Assembly: GCF_017255415.1 (NCBI RefSeq)
Contig: NZ_JAFJZZ010000006.1
Coordinates: forward strand, 62,001-126,000
Reading direction: 5' to 3'
DNA length: 64,000 nucleotides
Source of the DNA: Clostridium aminobutyricum
Lineage (GTDB): Bacteria; Bacillota; Clostridia; Peptostreptococcales; Anaerovoracaceae
Below are positions 8,820 to 17,763 of the stretch, piece by piece. Position numbers and translations under genes: made by a program. The notes beneath the pieces were generated by a model. It saw nothing but the letters and a program-made list of their open reading frames with translations. It was not told the origin of the DNA and did not search any database. Each line of letters begins with the position of its first letter. Within the stretch, counting starts at the first letter, position 1.

Positions 8820-9524
8820 TTATTTTGCCACTAAAGTGTAAGTGTTCAATATTTTATCAATTTCTTCCTTTGAGTTAAACATTATCACGTCTATAATCGA
8901 AAGATTTGGCACAAATTGATTATTAAATTGTTTATATTGAATTTCTTCAGTTTTTATAAAATTAAGTTCTAAAAAATTCTTAGAGAAATTTTCATAACTA
9001 TATAGCTTTTGTCCCCCTATTGCATTTAAATATTCTTTTGCTCCTAATAGTTTACAAATTTCTATAACTTTATTTTCTCCTTTTAAATTTTCATTCTTAT
9101 TTATTGAAGAAGAAATAACTATTTCCGTATCTATTGACAGATAATTTGAGACTTTTTGTATTGCATACTCTAAATATTTTGCTAAATTTTTTTCACCTTG
9201 ACTTATTATATCTTCTATAACTTCAAAAGCCTGTAAATAGTAAGGTGCGTTTTTATAACAACTTTCAATTTTCTTTAACAATTTTTTATTATATACTGGA
9301 TCGACAGATAGCTCTACTTCTTTGATAAGTTTATTAGGGCTTGCACCCCTCATCTGTAAATTTATGTATTTCGCTTCTCCATCCATTAATATTTGGTTTC
9401 TATTTATCCATCCACCTTTAATAAAGTTGACATCATCATAAATTACATATTTATCCACGGCATTGATTAATTGCCAATATCCTATATATGGGAAAAAGTA
9501 TGGTTGCATTATACCTAACTTCAT
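8820..9524 (-). CDS. WbqC family protein
   Basis: 234 residues. The N-terminus (MKLGIMQPYFFPYIGYWQL, then AVDKYVIYDDVNFIKGGWINRNQI) is the hallmark of the WbqC-like family. Later residues include YLSIDTEIVISSS and LGAKEYLNAIGGQKLY, also conserved in the family. Members occur in polysaccharide and glycan loci; their exact reaction is not settled, with transfer or modification of an amino-linked group on a sugar often proposed. Cytosolic, no signal peptide or membrane segment. Its position next to the PLP-like protein suggests the two act on the same amino sugar (inference). Confidence 0.8.
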   Translation of the reverse strand: MKLGIMQPYFFPYIGYWQLINAVDKYVIYDDVNFIKGGWINRNQILMDGEAKYINLQMRGASPNKLIKEVELSVDPVYNKKLLKKIESCYKNAPYYLQAFEVIEDIISQGEKNLAKYLEYAIQKVSNYLSIDTEIVISSSINKNENLKGENKVIEICKLLGAKEYLNAIGGQKLYSYENFSKNFLELNFIKTEEIQYKQFNNQFVPNLSIIDVIMFNSKEEIDKILNTYTLVAK

Positions 9525-9577
9525 CTTACACCCCTTTATTAATTAAAAAACGATCATTTCTGTTACATTTAAACAGT

Positions 9578-10537
9578 TCAAACCCAACCCATGAAGTGTT
9601 TTTTATAAATTCTATAAATCACAGGCAAATTACATTTTAAATTGCTTTTTAGCTGCTCTTTTCTGCTTAGTTTATCATAGAACCTTTTACATTCTTCATT
9701 ATTTTTAATTGCCCTGCCGTCATATTCTAACAAATAATAGAAAGTCCTTTTTACTTTCATTTCCTTGAAATAATCTGTAAACCGCTCATTTGAATACGCA
9801 TCTGCTTCATCTAGCATTTTATTTATCTTAACTAAAACTTGAATAGCTCTTTCTTTATTAAACAAGTTTGTTGCTGACAATGATCCTTTTGCAACAATTC
9901 GATATGCCGACAATTCTTCGTTTATATAATAAACTTGTCCATTTAACGACAGAAATATAGTTAGGGGGTAATCTCCAACTGGTAATCCAAAATAGAAAGC
10001 TGGCAATGACTTACCCAACTCACTTTTAAACATCATTGAATTAGTTGAAAAGAAACCTCCATCTCCCATAATAATATCTCTAACGTTGCAAACTCTGCTT
10101 TCAGTATAAGGTTGTATTTTTCTACGCAATTTGTGTCCATTATGATTCACCATAATTGCAGCATGTGTAATAAGAGTGCAATCAGGATTCGACTCCAAAT
10201 ATTCTACTTGCTTTTGCAATTTATATGGATCTATCCAGAAGTCATCTCCTTCGCATATAGCAATATATTTTCCTAAAGCTCTTTTCATATTTAAAGCTAA
10301 AACCGATATTCCCTTCGAATACTGGTTTTCCGTTTGGTATATTGGCTTAATTAGATGTGGGTATTTTTCCTGATATTCTTTAATAATCAGTGGGGTAGCA
10401 TCAGTTGATGCATCATCATGAATTAATATTTCATATTTAAATTTAGCTTCTTGCATTAAAAAGCTTTCTATTGTTTGCCTAATATAGCTTTCTTGATTAT
10501 AGGCAATACAACAGATACTTACCATTATCTCATTCAT
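9578..10537 (-). CDS. Glycosyltransferase family 2
   Basis: 319 residues with a GT-A fold. VSICCIAYNQESYIRQTIES at the N-terminus, ILIHDDASTDAT (nucleotide binding Asp) and CEGDDFWIDPYKLQKQV, where GDD is the metal-binding DxD equivalent. The C-terminal part (about 200-319) is basic and family-specific, with no transmembrane helix. It is an inverting transferase extending the lipid-linked glycan in the cytosol. It lies directly downstream of the flippase gene. Donor unknown. Confidence 0.88.
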   Translation of the reverse strand: MNEIMVSICCIAYNQESYIRQTIESFLMQEAKFKYEILIHDDASTDATPLIIKEYQEKYPHLIKPIYQTENQYSKGISVLALNMKRALGKYIAICEGDDFWIDPYKLQKQVEYLESNPDCTLITHAAIMVNHNGHKLRRKIQPYTESRVCNVRDIIMGDGGFFSTNSMMFKSELGKSLPAFYFGLPVGDYPLTIFLSLNGQVYYINEELSAYRIVAKGSLSATNLFNKERAIQVLVKINKMLDEADAYSNERFTDYFKEMKVKRTFYYLLEYDGRAIKNNEECKRFYDKLSRKEQLKSNLKCNLPVIYRIYKKHFMGWV

Positions 10538-10562
10538 AAACGTTACTCCTAGAACAATTAAC

Positions 10563-12107
10563 CTATTTAAATAAACTTCTTATGGCTTTTATTTCATCAA
10601 TTTTCAAACTGTATAATATTATGATGTATATAATACACGCGAATAAAAAGCAAACAAATAATTGTATTATTTCAATAATTGTCCCCCTATTTGAGCAGTC
10701 TGCAAATAATTCCTTTACAAATAAAGATCCTGAAATTGCTAATACCGCCGCAATCACTATTTTAATTATTTTAAATTTTGATTCAATAAAATATATATTT
10801 GGATATTTCTTTCTTGCTCCAAAGATCAAAAGCAATGTATTTACTGAAAAAGCGATGCTTGTCGCTAATGCTAAGCCATTATGTTGCATAAATCTAACTA
10901 AAATTAAACAGAGCACTATATTAACTACTGTACTAATTCCAGCAAAAATCATCGGAGTCTTCATATCATGCATGGAATAATAAACACGCATTAGAAGCTC
11001 ATTTAAAGCCAAAAAACACATTCCTAAGCCATAAAAAGTAAACGCGCTTGCCGTAAGACCTGTCGCCGTTGAATCAAAAGCTCCTCTTTCATAAACAAGC
11101 TTAACTACTTGCGTTCCATAAAAAACAATTCCTAATGAAAAGGGAATCGTAACAATAAGGATTAAATTAACTCCCTTACTAGAAATTTGTGAAAGCTTTG
11201 AAATATCATTATTTGTACTTGCTTGTGCAATTTTCGGATAAAATATTGTTGAAATTATGCTAGCGCTCAAACCAGTAATTAATGTGACCAACAACATAGA
11301 ATAGTATAAAGCAGAAACACTTCCCAATTTTAACTGGGAAGCCAGAGCTTTATCTATAAAAGTATTAATCTGATATACATATGAGCTAATAAATACAGGC
11401 ACTGCAAGAACAATAATTTTATTAACAACATCAGTAGTTCTAAATGAAATATGATATTTAAACCCAATTTTTCTAGCTTTTAGAAAGACAATAGTAAACC
11501 TTACAGCTTGCCCTAACAATATGCCAAAAGCCAAATAATAATAGCTTGTATATTTACTAAAAATGATAGTTGAAATTGCCATTATATTTAATGCATAGCC
11601 AGCTAATATTTGAGTTAAGAAAAAGCCTTTATATTGAAGATATGCATCTATAATAGACGCTGTTGATGAAAATAAAGTATATATAAATGTAATCTTTAAA
11701 AAGGTACTTGTTAATTCAATACGCTGCTGATCAAATCCGTTCGCTAATAACTCTACTAATTGCCGAGAAAATAAAAGACCGATTACGCTAGCCACAATAG
11801 AAAATACTATCAGCAAATTAATAACTCTACTTGTAAAAAGATCCCCTTCTCTATTTCCTGCCTTTTTTATAGTCTGAGAGAATAATGGTATAAACGTTGT
11901 AGAAACTGCAGCGAATATCCCTCCAGTTAGAATTCCAGGAATACTTTGAGCCATCACATATGAATCTGTAATATATCCTGCACCAAAAAAATTTGCCATA
12001 ACAGTTTCTCGTACAAAGCCAAAACATTTTGATATTAGCGTAAGAATAGCCATCATCATTGCTATCTTTGCAGTAGATTCTATTATTTTACTATCTTGTT
12101 CTATCAT
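10563..12107 (-). CDS. murJ: MurJ/MviN-type lipid II flippase family protein
   Basis: 514 residues with about 14 hydrophobic segments. Starts with a short cytosolic tail and TLISKCFGFVRETVMANFFGAG, the highly conserved MurJ opening. It also has VSTTFIPLF and GLGMCFLALNELLMRVYYSMHDMKTPM, typical of the MVF branch of the MOP exporter superfamily. MurJ proteins flip lipid II; a MurJ-like protein at the head of a capsule operon may instead flip the polymer precursor in place of Wzx. It is the first gene of the minus-strand polysaccharide operon, with a good promoter just upstream. I do not see a separate Wzx or Wzy in the window. Confidence 0.88.
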   Translation of the reverse strand: MIEQDSKIIESTAKIAMMMAILTLISKCFGFVRETVMANFFGAGYITDSYVMAQSIPGILTGGIFAAVSTTFIPLFSQTIKKAGNREGDLFTSRVINLLIVFSIVASVIGLLFSRQLVELLANGFDQQRIELTSTFLKITFIYTLFSSTASIIDAYLQYKGFFLTQILAGYALNIMAISTIIFSKYTSYYYLAFGILLGQAVRFTIVFLKARKIGFKYHISFRTTDVVNKIIVLAVPVFISSYVYQINTFIDKALASQLKLGSVSALYYSMLLVTLITGLSASIISTIFYPKIAQASTNNDISKLSQISSKGVNLILIVTIPFSLGIVFYGTQVVKLVYERGAFDSTATGLTASAFTFYGLGMCFLALNELLMRVYYSMHDMKTPMIFAGISTVVNIVLCLILVRFMQHNGLALATSIAFSVNTLLLIFGARKKYPNIYFIESKFKIIKIVIAAVLAISGSLFVKELFADCSNRGTIIEIIQLFVCFLFACIIYIIILYSLKIDEIKAIRSLFK

Positions 12108-12142
12108 TTAAAACTTGTCCACCTCATACCTATTTGTATTTA

Positions 12143-12171
12143 ATTATACTATCTTTGCCTTTTGTTTACAA
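12143..12171 (-). promoter_or_regulatory. Sigma-70-type promoter of the polysaccharide operon
   Basis: Read on the minus strand: -35 TTGTAA (12166-12171), 17-bp spacer, -10 TATAAT (12143-12148), ending 36 bp before the murJ start codon. Predicted from sequence only. Confidence 0.6.
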
Positions 12172-12630
12172 TAACAAAAGGCGCCTATTGCTGAGAGTAC
12201 AAAATCTAAGTTGTTAACGGTCATCATAGATTCACAAAATAATAATCCTGGACTCATTCCGCCGATGAGGTTTTTCTTATGCATCTTTTCTCACTAGACT
12301 GACCGAATAAGAGCTTGCGAAGCTTTTCGAAGTTCTCATTTAAAACAGTATCACCTTTTTTAATTTTTCATAATCTAATTGCTTCCTTTAAAGCCCTGTT
12401 TCAAGTTCTGGATATATTCAATTGATTCTTCACTAGTAAAGGTCATTCATCTGTTTTTCATATTAAATGATATCATAAAAAAACGAAAAAATCCAGGTTC
12501 TCCAATGCTTTCTTCCGATAGGTTCTTTGCAGTCCTTCTTTTCCTCACTTATTTACCGACATGCTGCTTTCCTGACAATTCTGCTCCATCTTCTCCAATT
12601 TTTATATTTCTGCATATTCAGTTTTCTAAA
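12172..12630. other. Gene-poor spacer between polysaccharide and S-layer regions
   Basis: About 460 bp with no convincing gene. A 46-codon minus-strand reading frame (12144-12284) starts MHKKNLIGGMSPG and a minus-strand stretch near 12555-12620 translates to KIGEDGAELSGKQ, faintly like the ABC signature region. Both are short, interrupted and unsupported; they may be remnants of lost genes or chance. Confidence 0.4.
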
Positions 12631-12675
12631 TAAAAAAACTGGTGAGCAACCGTAGCTACTCACCAGAAAAACTTA
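12631..12675 (-). terminator. Rho-independent terminator of the S-layer protein gene
   Basis: On the minus strand, stem CTGGTGAG / CTCACCAG with a 12-base loop is followed by a run of seven T, about 35 bp beyond the stop codon of the large SLH protein. Confidence 0.85.
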
Positions 12676-12707
12676 ACATTTTATTTTATTGTGTTTTGCA
12701 GTTAATA

Positions 12708-15239
12708 CTATTGTCTGCCGAATATAACTACATCATATCCGTCTGCATCGTCATCAATTTCATATAGAGCTACTGCATCGCCATCTTTAAGATCGCCAGT
12801 ATAAAGCTTATACTCGCCTTTATCTACTCTGTAGATTACAACCTTGTCAGCAAGTGCAAATCTAACGCCATCAATAACAACTGAATTTCTCTTATCAGCT
12901 TCTACAGTTTTAGCTGTAGAGTCAAGCGCAAGCGCAGTCTTATACTTTCCGCTATTTCCACCGGCAGTTACTATTGTAGTTGATGTAACCACACCATTAG
13001 CATCAGTCTTCACTTCGTATAAAGCAACGCTTGATAAACCATATCCTGTCCCTGATCTGTAAGCTGGAGCAGTCCAACCGTTAAATAAGGAGTCGCTATT
13101 ATCATCAGTTAGAGTGTTTAACTTAGCTCCATCCTTGAAACCAACTACATTCCAAACTTTATCGCCATCATCATTTGAATCCTTGTTCTTTTCGTTAAGA
13201 ACTGCAAATGATTTGTCTCCAGATTTAGCCATTGCTTCAGGCACAATCAACGCAACGATCTTCGCTGTGTCTACAGTATTGTTGTTCTTCTTTTCAAACA
13301 ATATTGTTGCGCCTGTAATTAGCTTATCAATTTCTACCTTATCAATAGTAGTTGTGTCGTATTCGTCAGCAACGCTATCGTAAGTAAATACTACACAATC
13401 AGAAGCAATCTTAGCATTTGTCATAGATATAGATATAGCAGTTAATGAAGAGAAGTTAGCAGCCTGGATACCTCCAGCTGATATACTGATATAGTCAGCA
13501 ACAGTCTTGCTGGATAGATTGATAGAAGCGCCAGTTGCATAGAACTTGTTAGCTTCTGTGATTTCTCCAGACTTATTTAATCCGTATCCGATTAGAGTAT
13601 CAGCTGCGAGATATCCAACATCACCCTTCTTGTAAACGAATGTCTTTTCAGTTCCGTCTGCAAGCATCAATTTAGCCTGATAATCAATACCGCTGTCAAC
13701 TCTTTCAACTACTGCAAAATTGTTAGCAGATGTTAAATTCGTGAAGTCATATACAAATCCTCTTGCATCTAGGAATGCCTTTACATCGTCAGAAACTCTA
13801 TCTTCTGTAATGGAATCTCCACCATTAACACCATTTAATGTTTCTGCAGCATTCTTATAAGTGTTTGCACCGATAGCAAACTTAGTTGTGTATTCAGTGT
13901 CTTTCGCGTTTTTGAAGCTCTTTACAGTGCCTTCAGCAGTTGCAGTACCAACTTCAATCTTTCTGATACCGGTGGTAGTCTCATATACGTAAACTACGTT
14001 GTCTGCCTTAAGGTCAGAAATGCTTGAAATACCAGCTAACTGGAACTGAGTGTAGTCAATATTGTCATTGTCATCTTCTACAAAGTCACAACTTAATAAA
14101 GAATGATCGTCTGCAATATCTGCAATGTTTGTAGCAGAAACCTGATCGGAACCATTAGCTACCCATTTGTTCACTGACCAAACGTTCTTAATAGTATTTC
14201 CTGAAACATCAGCGTTAAGAACATATTCAGGAGTTGTCATACCAGTGGCAATTGCACCTACTGTAGTAACATCTGCTGTGTAGTCAGAAGAATCATCATC
14301 TCCATTTAGTAAAACAGCACCTACAGTTAATGTCTGGCTGTTAAAGCTATATTCTTTTTCAGCATCTGTAGTAACAAACTTTACATTTGAACCACTCTGG
14401 ATGAATCTACCAGTTAACTGAGTGTTATCTTTTGCAATAAATGCAACGATTTCATCATCATCGTTCCTATAAACATTACCACGCTGACCAAGATACTTAG
14501 CAGCATTGATAAGAGATTCAGAGATAGTGGAATCTTTAACAATAACTTTTTCATCAACTGTGCAGTTTAAACCAGAAGTAAGAAGGGATACAGCTACACC
14601 ATCTTTTTTAACTACTTCAGTTTTACCGTCAGAGTTTACAGAAACCTTATCTACTGTTAAAGTGTTGTAGATAATCTGAGCAGCATTCGCCTTATCAACG
14701 CCAGTAGCATCCTTAGCTACGTCATCATAAAGCTTTAATTCCTGAGCCTTAGTAACGTAGTTGGAAGGCCAAACACCAGTTAATTCAGCACTGTTTGCAG
14801 TGTATCCAACAGCTCTTAAAGCCATAGTTACTGCTTCGTTTACAGTGATTGTCTTACCAGGCATAGCATTTCCAGCTCCGTCTCCAAGCATGATGCCTTT
14901 GGAGTTACAGAATGCTAGGTAAGGAACAGCCCAGCTATATCCTGTTGTATCTTTAAAGCTTGTGCTTGCATATCCTGCAAGTGCACTGTCCGGAATAGCT
15001 AAAGCTCTTGTAATTAAAGCAGCAAACTCTGCTCTCGTTACTGCCTTAGTAGGCTGATATGTGCCATCCGGGTTACCGGTTACGATACCAAGATCGTATG
15101 CTACTTCAATAGCAGATTCGTTAGTGCTTCCACTGATGTCGCTTAAAGATTTAAGCTCTGTGGATGAACCAGCAAATGCCATTGAGAAGCTGGATAGTAC
15201 TAGTGCTAAAATTAGCACAAATGAAAGTACTTTTCTCAT
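12708..15239 (-). CDS. S-layer-homology protein, likely major cell-surface/S-layer protein
   Basis: About 843 residues from the ATG at 15239, which has AAAGGAGG upstream; the longer frame to 15299 lacks a start signal. A signal peptide is clear (MRKVLSFVLILALVLSSFSMAFAG). SLH repeats occupy roughly residues 28-200, with ITGNPDGT-like, TRAEFAALITRAL and SWAVPYLAF motifs that bind secondary cell-wall polysaccharide. The remaining 640 residues are Thr/Ser/Asp/Val-rich, beta-type, with few Cys, and match no enzyme I recognise. A strong consensus promoter, a 139-nt leader and a strong terminator suggest very high expression, as expected for the S-layer subunit itself. The identification as the main S-layer protein is inference. 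Confidence 0.82.
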   Translation of the reverse strand: MRKVLSFVLILALVLSSFSMAFAGSSTELKSLSDISGSTNESAIEVAYDLGIVTGNPDGTYQPTKAVTRAEFAALITRALAIPDSALAGYASTSFKDTTGYSWAVPYLAFCNSKGIMLGDGAGNAMPGKTITVNEAVTMALRAVGYTANSAELTGVWPSNYVTKAQELKLYDDVAKDATGVDKANAAQIIYNTLTVDKVSVNSDGKTEVVKKDGVAVSLLTSGLNCTVDEKVIVKDSTISESLINAAKYLGQRGNVYRNDDDEIVAFIAKDNTQLTGRFIQSGSNVKFVTTDAEKEYSFNSQTLTVGAVLLNGDDDSSDYTADVTTVGAIATGMTTPEYVLNADVSGNTIKNVWSVNKWVANGSDQVSATNIADIADDHSLLSCDFVEDDNDNIDYTQFQLAGISSISDLKADNVVYVYETTTGIRKIEVGTATAEGTVKSFKNAKDTEYTTKFAIGANTYKNAAETLNGVNGGDSITEDRVSDDVKAFLDARGFVYDFTNLTSANNFAVVERVDSGIDYQAKLMLADGTEKTFVYKKGDVGYLAADTLIGYGLNKSGEITEANKFYATGASINLSSKTVADYISISAGGIQAANFSSLTAISISMTNAKIASDCVVFTYDSVADEYDTTTIDKVEIDKLITGATILFEKKNNNTVDTAKIVALIVPEAMAKSGDKSFAVLNEKNKDSNDDGDKVWNVVGFKDGAKLNTLTDDNSDSLFNGWTAPAYRSGTGYGLSSVALYEVKTDANGVVTSTTIVTAGGNSGKYKTALALDSTAKTVEADKRNSVVIDGVRFALADKVVIYRVDKGEYKLYTGDLKDGDAVALYEIDDDADGYDVVIFGRQ

Positions 15240-15384
15240 TTTCAATATTCCTCCTTTAGAATGTTCTTCGAAGGGGTCTTTGATTTTTTCTGTGAGCAAA
15301 TCATCTTCCCCTTCCGAAGATAATTTGACGTTTCTAATAGTCTGTGCTGGTAGAAAGCTCTACACACACATCCCATCTTAGTGA

Positions 15385-15414
15385 ATTATACCCTCTTGGA
15401 AACAACATCGTCAA
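15385..15414 (-). promoter_or_regulatory. Strong sigma-70-type promoter of the S-layer protein gene
   Basis: Minus strand: -35 TTGACG (15409-15414), 18-bp spacer, perfect -10 TATAAT (15385-15390). It leaves a leader of about 139 nt before the start codon at 15239. Long leaders are common for S-layer genes. Confidence 0.75.
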
Positions 15415-15582
15415 CTGAAACAAGCAAATGTAACAGAACTGTAACACATACATCGTTTTAGTCTTTTTAGTCTTTCCTAAGGTTTTCTTTTAACGTTATC
15501 ATTATATCAATTGTCCGCTAAAAGTCCATTACAGCAATGTTACAGGATTATTAATGTTTGACGTATAGGCTCTTTTTCAGTG

Positions 15583-15613
15583 AAAAAAGACGCCCCATGT
15601 CCGGGGCGTTAAC
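15583..15613 (-). terminator. Rho-independent terminator of the two-gene SLH operon
   Basis: Minus strand: GC-rich stem ACGCCCC / GGGGCGT with a short loop followed by six T, starting a few bases past the stop codon at 15619. Confidence 0.88.
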
Positions 15614-15618
15614 TTTTC

Positions 15619-17019
15619 TTATTCTTTTACAATAACAACATCTGCTTGAGTCACATCGTCATCACTCACATCATAAACTCTGACAAATTTTCCTGACTTC
15701 AAACTAGATAGGTTACCAGCTCTATATTCATCCTTTTTATCATCCCATACATAGATGGACGCGTTACTCCTTACACCAATCATTTTCCCATCTGCACAGG
15801 TAATAACCTCTTCTCCATAATCTTGGACCAGTGTCCACGTATTCGAAGTAGTCAATTCATTGAAAACTTTTCCTCTGTAACTCGTTAAATTCGTGTGTAC
15901 ACTCTGTACTTCACCATTTGAAGTGTGAAGCTCATAAAGCTGACCGTCTCCATTTGTCAAACTAGGAACGGACAACCCTTTCTTACCAAACCATGTGATT
16001 TTCTTCGTCGCCGTTAGCGTTTCGAACCCTGTAACGGATTCATTATTTACATTAACAGTCGTTAGTGTTCCATTGATAACGCCATAGGCATTTCCAGAAA
16101 ATCCAACATTTCTCGGAAGAATCATGGAAGTTATTTTTCCGTCTTCTACAAGGTACCACGCTGGAGTTTTCGCTGAATTATATTTATAAAGAGTATCTAA
16201 ACGATAATCGTCTGCCTTATTGGAGAAAGTCATCTCTTTATTGTAATCTTCCTTTGCTCCGTATGTATAAATTTTGACGGTTTTAGACACAAGTGTTCCC
16301 GAAAAATTAGTCATATCACTGTCAAAGCTTCCGGTTGTAAAAGTCATCCCTTTCGCAGACGGAATACTCGTTGCTTTATCCGAATCAGTTCCCTGCGGCG
16401 TTTCTGTAACACTAGGAACCATTGCTTTTAACTGCTTTATTTGATTATAAGTCATCTGAGCAGCCATCCCTTTTGTTGCATAAACAGGATAATCTTCTGC
16501 TATACCTTTAAAAATATCAACATCTTTCGCTTTTGCAATGTAGTCATCAGGCCAAGTTGTGCCGATTTGTGCTTCCGTATAACCGGCGGCTCTTAGGATC
16601 ATTGTCAGCATTTCGTTGGTTGACACTTTTTCTCCGGGTTTAAAGGTCCCGTCGGGATATCCCTTTACAATACCGGCCTCAACCGCATATCCGATATACC
16701 CGGCCGCCCATTTGTATCCGCTTAAATCAGAAAAATTCGTTTTCACGGCAGACTGAGTTGCTGTTCCATTCACCATAGATGCGATCGGATCAATTGTTTT
16801 CACAAGAATAACACAAGCCTGTGCTCTTGTCAGATTGTTTTCCGGATGAAACAGTCCATCCGTATCCCCTGTAATCGCGCCCGCTTCGATCAGCGCAATG
16901 GCTGCGTCCTTGCAGGTTGCTCCTTCCAAATCTGTCGGCACGGTCGCCGCAAATGCAGTACTGGTAACCATTAACATCAATGCCAGTATTACTGATCCTA
17001 TTTTTAATAGTTTTTTCAT
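15619..17019 (-). CDS. SLH-domain exported protein
   Basis: 466 residues. Signal peptide MKKLLKIGSVILALMLMVTSTAFAA, then SLH repeats over about residues 28-200 (ITGDTDGLFHPENNLTRAQA, WAAGYIGYAVEAGIVKGYPDGTF). The unassigned C-terminal region of some 260 residues begins after a Pro/Thr/Ser linker near 205. The start at 17019 has GGGGGAG upstream, lying right after the stop of the preceding SLH gene (18-bp gap), so the two are an operon. A wall-anchored protein; function of the C-terminal domain not recognised. It lacks sortase or catalytic motifs that I can see. Confidence 0.8.
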   Translation of the reverse strand: MKKLLKIGSVILALMLMVTSTAFAATVPTDLEGATCKDAAIALIEAGAITGDTDGLFHPENNLTRAQACVILVKTIDPIASMVNGTATQSAVKTNFSDLSGYKWAAGYIGYAVEAGIVKGYPDGTFKPGEKVSTNEMLTMILRAAGYTEAQIGTTWPDDYIAKAKDVDIFKGIAEDYPVYATKGMAAQMTYNQIKQLKAMVPSVTETPQGTDSDKATSIPSAKGMTFTTGSFDSDMTNFSGTLVSKTVKIYTYGAKEDYNKEMTFSNKADDYRLDTLYKYNSAKTPAWYLVEDGKITSMILPRNVGFSGNAYGVINGTLTTVNVNNESVTGFETLTATKKITWFGKKGLSVPSLTNGDGQLYELHTSNGEVQSVHTNLTSYRGKVFNELTTSNTWTLVQDYGEEVITCADGKMIGVRSNASIYVWDDKKDEYRAGNLSSLKSGKFVRVYDVSDDDVTQADVVIVKE

Positions 17020-17037
17020 TTGTTTTCTACTCCCCCT

Positions 17038-17652
17038 TTAATTTTTTGGCATACTTCGATATAACATCATTGCCACATCACCTTTTGACGCCGGAGCGTT
17101 CCAATCAGTTATGTTGCGATCGCCAATCATGCTATTCATATTCATTTGAGCATACTGAATATAATTATCCGGCCACGTTCCTGTTGTTACAGCAGACGAA
17201 TTCTTACTTCTTATAATAATAGTAATTACTTCTGCATAAGTAACATTACTGCCGGGTTCAAATTTCTGATCTCCTTTTCCGTTAATCAAAGCAGCTTTTG
17301 CGCAAGCGTTTATATAACCCTTTGCCCAAGTATATCCGTCCAAATCTTTAAAATATGTTAACTTTTCCATTGATGCAAGATCTGCAGTGTTATTGGTCGC
17401 TTTTGCCATCATGGTAGCAAATTCTGCTCTCGTAATACTTTTATCCGGATGAAACAGTCCATCTGAATCTCCAGTAATAACTTTTTTATCCATCAGAAAT
17501 TTCACCGGAGCGAGCAATGATGTGTTCATCACATCCGAAGGATAAACAGTACCCGCATCCCAATCGCCATAATCTGCAGCAAAAGCAACGCTGAAACTGC
17601 TCAATGTCATCACCAGCACGGCAATAATCGATATTACTTTTCTCCCTTTCAT
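17038..17652 (-). CDS. Small SLH-only exported protein
   Basis: About 204 residues from the ATG at 17652 (AGAGGG six bases upstream). After the signal peptide (MKGRKVISIIAVLVMTLSSFSVAFAA) nearly the whole mature protein is three SLH repeats: VITGDSDGLFHPDKSITRAEFA, WAKGYINACAKAALINGKGD and NWNAP-like C-terminal repeat. It has no extra effector domain. It is first in an operon with the 466-residue SLH protein. A wall-binding module without cargo could act as a partner, spacer or regulator of S-layer binding; no enzymatic role is visible. Confidence 0.78.
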   Translation of the reverse strand: MKGRKVISIIAVLVMTLSSFSVAFAADYGDWDAGTVYPSDVMNTSLLAPVKFLMDKKVITGDSDGLFHPDKSITRAEFATMMAKATNNTADLASMEKLTYFKDLDGYTWAKGYINACAKAALINGKGDQKFEPGSNVTYAEVITIIIRSKNSSAVTTGTWPDNYIQYAQMNMNSMIGDRNITDWNAPASKGDVAMMLYRSMPKN

Positions 17653-17763
17653 ATACAACCCTCTTTCTTCATCTCATCATATTACAGCTTTAAACCATTT
17701 ACATTATTTATTATTACTATATACCAAGACTTGTCATAAAGTCCATTACATCGATATTACAAA

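Noticed and set aside
12144-12284. 46-codon minus-strand frame (MHKKNLIGGMSPG) reminiscent of the start of an aspartate racemase.
   Set aside because: It overlaps the promoter of the polysaccharide operon, is far too short and has no further homologous sequence; recorded only as possible debris.
12379-12633. 84-codon plus-strand open frame in the spacer before the S-layer genes.
   Set aside because: No start signal, composition of AT-rich noncoding DNA, and it runs into the terminator of the S-layer gene.
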